Both the position numbers and the translations under genes were made by a program. The notes below the pieces were generated by a model. That model saw only the letters and a program-made list of their open reading frames with translations, made no database searches and was not told the DNA's origin. Shown here piece after piece: positions 59,463-64,000 of a stretch of 64,000 bases of DNA (positions are counted from its first letter, which is position 1; every line of letters begins with the position of its first letter). The DNA comes from Pagrus major. Its lineage: Eukaryota > Chordata > Actinopteri > Spariformes > Sparidae. Location: assembly GCF_040436345.1 (NCBI RefSeq), contig NC_133234.1, forward strand, positions 9,362,446 through 9,426,445. The letters are read 5' to 3'.

Positions 59463-62400
59463 CTGTTGCATCTGAGATGTATTTAAGTACCTCACCCCAT
59501 TAAAATGCAATTGTAATAATCAGGCACATTTCCTAAATAATTTTGTTATGTTTATTATTTTTTATGATTTTATTTTTTTGGAGATGTCATGGTTTATAGG
59601 ATAATGTGCAGGGTTGATAATCCATGGCTCAAAGTCCCAAACATTTTGGTGGCATTGAAAATACAATTTAGTAAACATTCTTTTTCAGACATTGTTTAAC
59701 CTTATAGATTAAATTGGGCTCAATTTTGACTGCTTATAGAGTGTTTTATTACTTTTAGACTGGGCGATAGAAATGTAACAGTATGAGATTTAAAAAAAAA
59801 AGTGGTTTCGTAAGATCATGGGGTTTTGGGTTGAACAAACTATTATAATTTGACAAAATATTTTGTCCAGACAGACATGAAACTTGATATAAAAAATGTC
59901 AATATATTAAGCAAATGTACATGGTACAGTAACTACCAGTCAACCAGTAAACTTTTTAAACATCGGGGAAATTAGTTGTTAGGAACATCCCTAGCTTAAA
60001 CAAACAACCACACAAACAGAAGACATGTATCCTCTGGTTGATTTAGTCTCTGCCTCATCAACAACTCAAATTGCTCTGCCGTTTCTGAATAATAGAACAG
60101 CCATTAGCCTGTGACTCACCTGCTGACACAGAGTGTGCCACACTTAACGTTTCCTGGTGAATGTAGCAGAGGTCACTGCAAGCTAACGGGAGTCTTGTTT
60201 TGTCACTAGAGTGACTCAGATGCCAAGCCATGTGCAGACGAAAATTCACAGCTGATGACAGCATCAGGTGGAAACAATGTGGGTTATAGCTGTTTCAAGA
60301 TGTACTTTATTTGGGACATATGTGAAATATATTTACAAAAACATTAATATTTCTCGTGATCTGACAAAGCCAAGATTAATACCCAATAGTTTAGTCTGAT
60401 GTCCAAGTGAATGTGAGGATTGAGCTGCATTTCTCCCACACAAACAGGAAACTTTGTTGTCAACAGTAGATTGCATCAATAGTGTCACCAAATTCCAGGG
60501 AAAACTCAGCTCCTGTCTCGTCAGTTTGTTACTCTCTTACTCCGAGAACACTGCCAGCAGTGTATACCCACTGTCAGACCAGACTGAAGAACACAGCTGT
60601 CTGTGCTTGGATGGAAATGTTCATGGTCATCAGGGACTTGTCATAATCACAGTACCTCCTCATTCTCACCTTCACATGCTCTCGACAAAGTGTTTCAAGT
60701 GTTGTCGGTATTGTGCCTTTGTTTCTTAGCTTGGTGAGAACATAGCCGGCTTTCAAGTTTTGTGTCTCTCATATGCTTACTGTGAGAACAGTCTGTCACA
60801 AAGATAGGATAGGTTATCAGTCAGATGCATCAGAAAGCGAAAGACAGATCTTTTGATCAGGAGTGAACCAGATCTGCAAACACCACGAGTGTGTATGATA
60901 TGTATAGTACATTGAAAAATTAGGTAATATTTAAGTAGATTTCTGTTTTAAAATGAAAAATAAGAATAGAAACCAGTGTCCCAGTTAAAGGTCAGTGTCT
61001 AATAAAAGCACTGTCATTTTGGTGGCTGAAGCAAATTAATAGCCAGGCTTTTATTAGATGTATAAAGGGGGAAGGCAGGAAGGAGAGGCCTATAAAACTT
61101 GAAGGAAAACACCAGAAAAAACACACACATACATTATCAGAGTAACTTTCTCATATCAGGCCGAAGCGCTCTCTCTGTCCCACACTCATGCTGCACACAT
61201 GCCCTCACTTCAGCTTTGTTGTCTTTATTTCTCTTTTCTCTCCTGATTTGCTTCGACAGCCTTTCTTTGCAGCCAGTCTACGCAGGAGTCTGTTGTTGTA
61301 GGACTGAAATGGAAGCCAGTCGTAAACGAGAAAAGAAAGCAGTGTTTCCCCTGTAAGTGGGGCAGGAGGTTAGGGGGTTCGTTACATTAAAAATGATTTT
61401 CAGATGTTTCAGTTATGTAACAGTTTGTTACAAAGCTGTCATCACTGGTTCTGGTACTCAGTTTTTCCCTCTGTCTCTTTCTCTGCCTGTATTCCTCTCT
61501 GAAAATCTCATTTGCTGAAGGCGATCTCACCTCCCCTCCTCCATCCCTCCCTCCCTCAGTCCTCCCTGGTTTACAGTGAAGGCTCATGTTACCAGATGCT
61601 AACAGCTGCCAGCTGGTCTATGCCTCTGTTTGTCCTTTAACACTGACGCCCTTATAGCTGCTTCTCTCTCCTTCAACAGTACACAATTAGACCACAGTTG
61701 GTTTACTTTTTATTGACAAGATGTGAGACGGCTGATGGGTGCAACTGCAGAGTGGTCAGTGCCTACTCAACAAAGGAGCTTTGACCATTTAGAAAGCACT
61801 CTGTTACTTTGCTCAGTACCTTTTTTCTTTAACCACAAAAAAATTGACCAGGGTTTAAATGGCTTTAATTTCCTATACTGTTCTGTATGTGGGTGTGCAC
61901 ATGTGCTGAAGGCTCAGTGGGTATCGATGTGCTTGTTTTTAAGCTTATTGAAACCTTATGTCTCACCCTTTCATAGCTTAAATAAGCAAAATAAAAATAA
62001 AGCAAATTTGCAAATGCTGTCCGGTACGCACAGACATCCAGCTGTTCATGCAGTCACACGCACATAACCTCACAAACACTTGACCTCTGTGGCAGATTTC
62101 AACCTCCATATATATAGAAAATTGCAGTTGTTATAGGGTAGATTCAAGGATGGCTTTTTGTTGAAATGATGGACCAACAGAGGGTGATAGAGCAATGAAA
62201 AGGGAACTCAATGATGCCACCCACAACAGTGTACAACAAACGGGTCATGAGTTTTGAGAGAGGAAGTTATGCGCCTTTTTGTTATAGACCTCTGCCACTC
62301 CCTCTTTTAGTCAATTGTCATGATGCTGAGAGATATGGCCATTAAATAATACTACAATATTTTAAGCTATATCACAATACACAATATACATCTAGATATT

Positions 62401-64000
62401 TTGAAGTTTTCTCAAAAGCACTTCATAAATGTTAAGACTGTGTGACAAACTTTGATATCTATATTACAACAATTAGAAGAACAAGTAGAACAGCCTGATA
62501 AGTTCAGAAAATAACATCACTTTCCTGTAATACAGCAAAGACCTTATACAGTTTATATTACGATACCAATATATATTGTATATATTTCCCAGCCCTACTT
62601 CACACACACAAACACACTCAATTGAAGTTCTAGCTGCAAGAGGGTGTGGAGATTTTTTTGGACTAACTGATTGACCAAAAGAGAAACCTATAGAGCTGCT
62701 AGTCGCAGCTAACAAAACAACTTCATCTACTGAAGTTTGATAATACATAACATGTGTAAGATATCAAAACCCAAGACACCACATTATGGTAAGACATCAG
62801 TACAGCAAATGGAAAAATGTAATCTGTCTTGCACATCAACATGGGTACATATTTGTAATTACAGACCTACCAGTGGTCTTGGCAGAATTAGAGATTACTT
62901 TGATGAGTAAAATGTGAGTACTCCACCAACTTTTTTTCCGCTCTTTTGTCCATTGTACAATTTCCCCTATGATGCATGTTTCCTTTATATGTGTCAATCA
63001 TTTCTAGATTATTTAGCAGTAGTTAATAAATCTGTACATTGCACAACAGAACTTTCTTTCAAGTCTTAGAATAAAACATGATTCCTCATGGGAACCAAGT
63101 TGAAGTGCAGCACTAAGTCAGCTAGGGATCATGCCCCTGATATCCCAGAAGCACTTGTATAAATGCTTCATCTGCAAACACAGGCAGAGTTGGCTTATTA
63201 GCTTCTGGCGATGAGTTTACCTCCTCCAGAACAAACAGAGTGAGTACAGTACAGTAAGTAAGTGCAGGCTTGCTATACCAACATTTACATTAGGGTTTTG
63301 TGCCAGATTCCACATCCTTTCTTTATGATTACACACATGGCTGCCATGCAGCTACCAGTGTGAGCACCTTGGTTCAGATATCATCAACTACATTCCTCAG
63401 GCTGGTTCTCTTTGTGGATCAAAACTAAGAAACCTTAGGCCTGATGTCAGTGTTGAGTCACAGCCTAATGCAAACAGTGCTGGTAAATTCCACAGCAGTG
63501 TGGGTGGGGTGGGGGGGACCAGGAAGTAAAAGGAAAAAAACACCTTCTGTTTTTCCTGCTGGAATGTTAATGGCTGGTCTGACCTGTGGTAGACTGGCGC
63601 ATGGCCTGGTTTGTTTTCTTGGCAGGTTGGGGGTTGGTTTGGTTCGTCTGTTTGGTGCACTCTGTATCCATCTGTCTCGTTGGTAAACTTGATTGTGACT
63701 AGAACGTCACCAGTTAAAAACCCAGGGAATCCTGGGAAAATGCAAATGAGGAGCACTGCAGAGTATAGTACCAAAATATTATTCAAGTGTCTGTACAGAT
63801 AATAAAAGGCCTTCTCTGACATCTTAGTTTGTGAATATTTGTATTGAACAGAAATGGCCAAACTTTTCTATGCATCTGTGTTAACTGGAAAACATTGCCT
63901 AAATGAAACATAATCTAAAGTTATGTTTCATCTTTTAGATAATAATATGTCTGGTCAAAGAACAAGTACACATGCCTGAGATGCCAAATTTAGATACCTG

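Larger units (their letters stand above)
55947..64000 (+). other. Large intronic region, no exon recognised
   Basis: It holds a GC-rich patch at 56440-56765 with open frames on both strands, a steroid-response-element-like palindrome at 56797, a long (CA)n at 58398, a shortened M1 MITE at 59317 and assorted AT-rich DNA. A start-and-donor pair at 61309-61352 (MEASRKREKKAVFPL) is in the wrong phase to serve as another first exon. The remaining long open frames (for example 57436-57927 and 63397-63861, minus strand) show no domain. Confidence 0.4.

Noticed and set aside
61309-61352. MEASRKREKKAVFPL followed by GTAAGT as a third alternative first exon
   Set aside because: It leaves two bases of a split codon, whereas the exons at 51838 and 55916 leave one, so it cannot share the same next exon in frame.

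Overview
The window is vertebrate nuclear DNA, almost certainly from a ray-finned (teleost) fish. The genes are cut into many short exons with GT-AG introns. The protein remnants match vertebrate families closely. The gaps are full of AT-rich non-autonomous DNA transposons of teleost type, including elements with CAGTG ends resembling hAT/Tol2 MITEs, along with (CA)n, (CT)n, (GA)n and (ATT)n microsatellites. No rRNA, tRNA, CRISPR array or bacterial-style operon was seen.

Layout from left to right. (1) 1-4698, + strand: the last 12 coding exons of mms19, a cytosolic iron-sulfur cluster targeting factor; its 5' part lies outside the window. (2) 4.7-9.7 kb: mms19 3' flank, then a repeat cluster with copy A of a 1 kb duplicated segment. 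(3) 9709-15854, +: complete get4 (323 residues), then a long 3' UTR. (4) 18-20.3 kb: intergenic, with a fold-back element. (5) 20364-32060, -: complete vps35l (962 residues, 30 coding exons), the Retriever scaffold. (6) 32.1-36.2 kb: shared upstream region. (7) 36255-41279, +: complete zdhhc16 (366 residues), a DHHC palmitoyltransferase, with a 2.6 kb 3' UTR containing a strong hairpin. (8) 43.9-47.2 kb: transposon graveyard (hAT relic, 5'-truncated LINE) and inverted copy B of the duplicated segment. (9) 47.2-64 kb: the 5' end of an unrecognised + strand gene, with one candidate leader exon, a candidate coding first exon at 51838 and a phase-matched alternative first exon at 55916, followed by long introns that run off the window.

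The genes are not an operon and do not share one pathway. get4 (tail-anchored protein targeting), vps35l (endosomal recycling) and zdhhc16 (ER/Golgi palmitoylation) all concern membrane protein handling, but I take their adjacency as chance. The most notable large-scale feature is the pair of inverted ~1 kb copies at 6.0-7.2 and 46.2-47.15 kb that bracket the get4-vps35l-zdhhc16 block. Flipping that block on paper would put zdhhc16 tail-to-tail with mms19, which is the arrangement I remember from the human genome. I found no wholly new molecular system.
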